Shown one piece after another: positions 15,570 to 16,872 of a stretch of 16,872 nt of DNA (its first letter is position 1; the number at the start of each line of letters is the position of its first letter). The translations under genes and the position numbers were made by a program. Source of the stretch: G039029935 sp039029935 (lineage in GTDB: Bacteria > Chloroflexota > Anaerolineae > Caldilineales > Caldilineaceae); assembly GCA_039029935.1 (NCBI GenBank), contig JBCCFC010000112.1:1-16872 (forward strand). The letters are read 5' to 3'. A model generated the notes under the pieces. The model made no database searches, was not told the DNA's origin, and saw only the letters and a program-made list of their open reading frames with translations.

Positions 15570-16004
15570 CTAATGGTGTAACCCATTGCCATTACCGTTA
15601 TACTTATGCGTAAACCAGCAGATATATCCATCTGGATCACTGACATAGAATTCTTTGCTCCCTGGTTGCGTGGACATAAGCCCCGACACACTGTAGCCTT
15701 TTGTACTCAACTCTTGGTGAAGCTCATCCAAGTTTTCAGCACAAAAGAAAAAGATACCCATGCGATTGGTACCTTTGGATTTGCTTGATTTACTTTTGGC
15801 AGCGGCTCTGCTTGAACGGCGGCGTGATTTTTCCTTGATATTCAGCATTATGGAGACATCTCCTGCCTGCAACAAGGCCCAACCCGTTTCACCATCCCAT
15901 GTCAATTTGTCTGACACGGCAAAACCGAGTGCATCTGTGTAAAAGTCAATTGATTCGTCAACATCTTTGACATCAAGCGAAGGTATGAGTTTAGAAAATG
16001 GCAT
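15570..16004 (-). CDS. VOC (glyoxalase/bleomycin-resistance) superfamily protein
   Basis: 144 residues from the ATG at 16004, chosen because AAGGAG (16013-16018) lies 8 nt upstream and because the VOC fold starts right there (PFSKLIPSLDVKDVDESIDFYTDALGF). A frame extension upstream to 16061 has no support. The two half-modules are at about 5-56 and 82-135, ending in the typical GSKEFYVSDPDGYICWFTHK with E118. The first-strand metal-binding histidine of glyoxalase I is absent (IPSLD), so a ligand-binding or resistance role is as likely as catalysis. Residues 57-81 are an unusual basic Lys/Arg/Ser/Ala-rich insert between the modules. The tail is NGNGNGLHH. It stands alone, with its own terminator; substrate unknown. 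Confidence 0.85.
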   Translation of the reverse strand: MPFSKLIPSLDVKDVDESIDFYTDALGFAVSDKLTWDGETGWALLQAGDVSIMLNIKEKSRRRSSRAAAKSKSSKSKGTNRMGIFFFCAENLDELHQELSTKGYSVSGLMSTQPGSKEFYVSDPDGYICWFTHKYNGNGNGLHH

Positions 16005-16331
16005 ATTGATGGCTCCTTGAGATGGTATCTTCTCAGTCGTCATCTGATGCATATGGTACACCTACAGGTTTTCGCTGCATTCTAACTATCATCTATAGAC
16101 CATAAATAGAATACAACTCGATTATAATGATTGATCATAAAATCCATCATTGTTTCTGTCTACCTATAGCATACTCGAAAGGGAACCAGAATGACCACAG
16201 TCGTTTGATGGAAAAATCAACATTTTTTGCCCTAAATTTGATGCAAATTTCCTGCGACAAACGACGTATCTTGCAGAATCGGCAATGCCTCTCAGACATT
16301 TTTGTCGTCTTTGTTTAGGGAAGGGTTGAAA
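16005..16331. other. Non-coding stretch upstream of the VOC gene
   Basis: No convincing gene. It must contain the promoter of the VOC gene; on the minus strand TAGAAT (16079-16084) is a possible -10 but lacks a good -35. A 63-codon plus-strand frame (16127-16318) has no ribosome site and reads as chance sequence. The rest is A+T-rich without strong inverted repeats. Confidence 0.35.
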
Positions 16332-16387
16332 AGTTGAAGGGTGGAAGAGTTGAAGGGTGGAAGAGTTGAAGGGTGGAAGAGTTGAAG
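16332..16387. repeat. 16-bp tandem repeat, 3.5 copies
   Basis: AGTTGAAGGGTGGAAG is repeated perfectly at 16332-16347, 16348-16363 and 16364-16379, with a half copy to 16387. Degenerate GGGTTGAAA precedes it. The period is not a multiple of three and no frame spans it, so it is an intergenic minisatellite. Confidence 0.9.
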
Positions 16388-16648
16388 TCGTCGAGTTGGC
16401 TAATGTGAGTACGTACGTGCCTACGTAAAACCGATTTTACATATAGCGTGATGTTTCAAGGTATCCATTGGGCCAATCTCCCTGTCGCGATACTTTCTCG
16501 GCCAGTGAGACCTCCATCTAATTGTTAGGCGTCTTCTTTGCTCAAACTGTCTGGTTACGCTAAGATACTTGTGAATGGGTACTGGAATGGGTACTGGAAT
16601 GGGTACTGTAACCGTTACGTGTTCCCACAACATTGAAAGGACATATCC
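16388..16648. other. Gene-poor stretch
   Basis: Apart from the 12-bp repeat at 16573-16608 I see no gene. A minus-strand frame over 16421-16663 encodes a PIPVPIPVPI stretch that is only the translation of that repeat. A small hairpin GTAAAA-CCGA-TTTTAC lies at about 16425-16440. Confidence 0.35.
16573..16608. repeat. 12-bp tandem repeat, three perfect copies
   Basis: GAATGGGTACTG occurs three times in a row at 16573-16584, 16585-16596 and 16597-16608. It lies 40 bp upstream of the short ORF starting at 16649 and contains GGTACT words that could be iterated binding sites. Confidence 0.85.
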
Positions 16649-16791
16649 ATGACCGACAAACATTCATTGTACACCTACCAGCGGACATCATCAAGCAACA
16701 CCCGGTCCTCCTGCATCAGAGCCAAGCCATTGCGTGTGACTATGCCAATCGGCAGTTGGTCTGTGATGATGCGCTGGACAAGAGAGGGTGA
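16649..16791 (+). pseudogene. Short, possibly frameshifted ORF before the last gene
   Basis: ATG 16649 has a good AAGGA site 7 nt upstream. Its own frame gives a serine-rich, unprotein-like 53-residue product to 16810. The frame shifted by one base reads TFIVHLPADIIKQHP, LLHQSQAIACDYANRQ and LVCDDALDKRG and stops at 16791, which looks like a genuine small protein. One lost base in the AAA at 16658-16660 would explain the break, giving an intact start of MTDKTFIVHLPAD. Alternatively translation begins at TTG 16633 without a ribosome site. The family is not recognised; small partner or antitoxin-like proteins are a possibility. Confidence 0.3.
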
Positions 16792-16829
16792 GATTTATGG
16801 CAGGAATTAGAGATAGGTAGAGAAATAGC

Positions 16830-16872
16830 ATGTTAAAATTTCCATATGCCTTTAATGAATTTGAAAAACTCA
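16830..16872 (+). CDS. Start of a gene, possibly AAA-ATPase-like/PD-(D/E)XK protein (partial)
   Basis: Only 14 codons are inside the window: MLKFPYAFNEFEKL. The pattern hydrophobic-P-Y-x(3)-F-x-K/L resembles the start of the large family of 'predicted AAA-ATPase / PD-(D/E)XK nuclease' proteins (commonly xxPYGISxFxKLRxE), which are often multicopy and mobile-element associated. This is recognition from a very short segment. A purine-rich AGGTAGAG lies upstream. Confidence 0.45.
   Translation, partial: MLKFPYAFNEFEKL

Noticed and set aside
16127..16318. 63-codon plus-strand frame upstream of the tandem repeats
   Set aside because: No ribosome site, no domain-like pattern, and it ends in random-looking sequence.
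16332..16387. Regular repeats considered as a CRISPR array
   Set aside because: Units are contiguous with no unique spacers and are only 16 bp long; no cas gene is present.
16524..16530. GTTAGGC, a match to the integron attC core GTTRRRY
   Set aside because: No matching partner core or imperfect palindrome at the expected distance and no integrase in the window; a 7-base match is expected by chance.
16421..16663. 80-codon minus-strand frame with PIPVPIPVPI
   Set aside because: The apparent protein repeat is the translation of the 12-bp DNA repeat; no ribosome site.

Overview
The window looks like a piece of chromosome from a signalling-rich bacterium of moderate G+C content, dominated by large multidomain regulators (multi-GAF histidine kinases, receiver fusions, an NB-ARC STAND ATPase and a TPR protein). 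This mix, together with simple intergenic repeats, fits the filamentous Chloroflexota (Herpetosiphon-like) best, with cyanobacteria as the alternative. The assignment is inference from gene style only; no rRNA, tRNA or housekeeping marker is present.

Left region (228-11389, all minus strand): four large genes in one direction. In transcription order they are (i) an 850-residue protein with two S1-type RNA-binding domains, a receiver, a GAF-like sensor and a histidine kinase; (ii) a 1676-residue receiver + about seven GAF modules + histidine kinase; (iii) a receiver fused to an aminoglycoside-phosphotransferase/protein-kinase-like domain; (iv) a P-loop ATPase fused to an OmpR-type winged helix. 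Gaps are about 100-150 bp, and two of them hold long inverted repeats. Together they read as a phosphorelay in which two kinases with their own receivers feed a kinase-like effector and an ATP-dependent DNA-binding output. I know of no described system with this composition.

Centre (11390-12166): a 777-bp divergent intergenic region packed with hairpins. It holds a + strand terminator, two perfect bidirectional terminators, and a stretch (11787-11969) that folds into a long outer stem closing a perfect three-way junction, the strongest candidate for an undescribed structured RNA in the window. A sigma70-like promoter facing left lies next to it.

Right region (12167-15111): a plus-strand pair encodes a STAND/NB-ARC ATPase with an N-terminal HTH and a separate TPR protein, ended by a strong terminator. 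Convergent to them is a 55-residue pre-peptide with a signal sequence, missed by size-filtered gene calling. A cytoplasmic TPR protein next to a small exported peptide recalls RRNPP (Rap/Phr, Rgg/SHP) peptide signalling, here with a STAND ATPase as possible output.

Far right (15112-16872): control region of the peptide (spaced direct repeats and an inverted repeat), a terminator, a VOC/glyoxalase-like protein with a basic insert, a gene-poor stretch with two tandem repeats, a short probably frameshifted ORF, and the first 14 codons of a gene whose start resembles AAA-ATPase-like/PD-(D/E)XK proteins.
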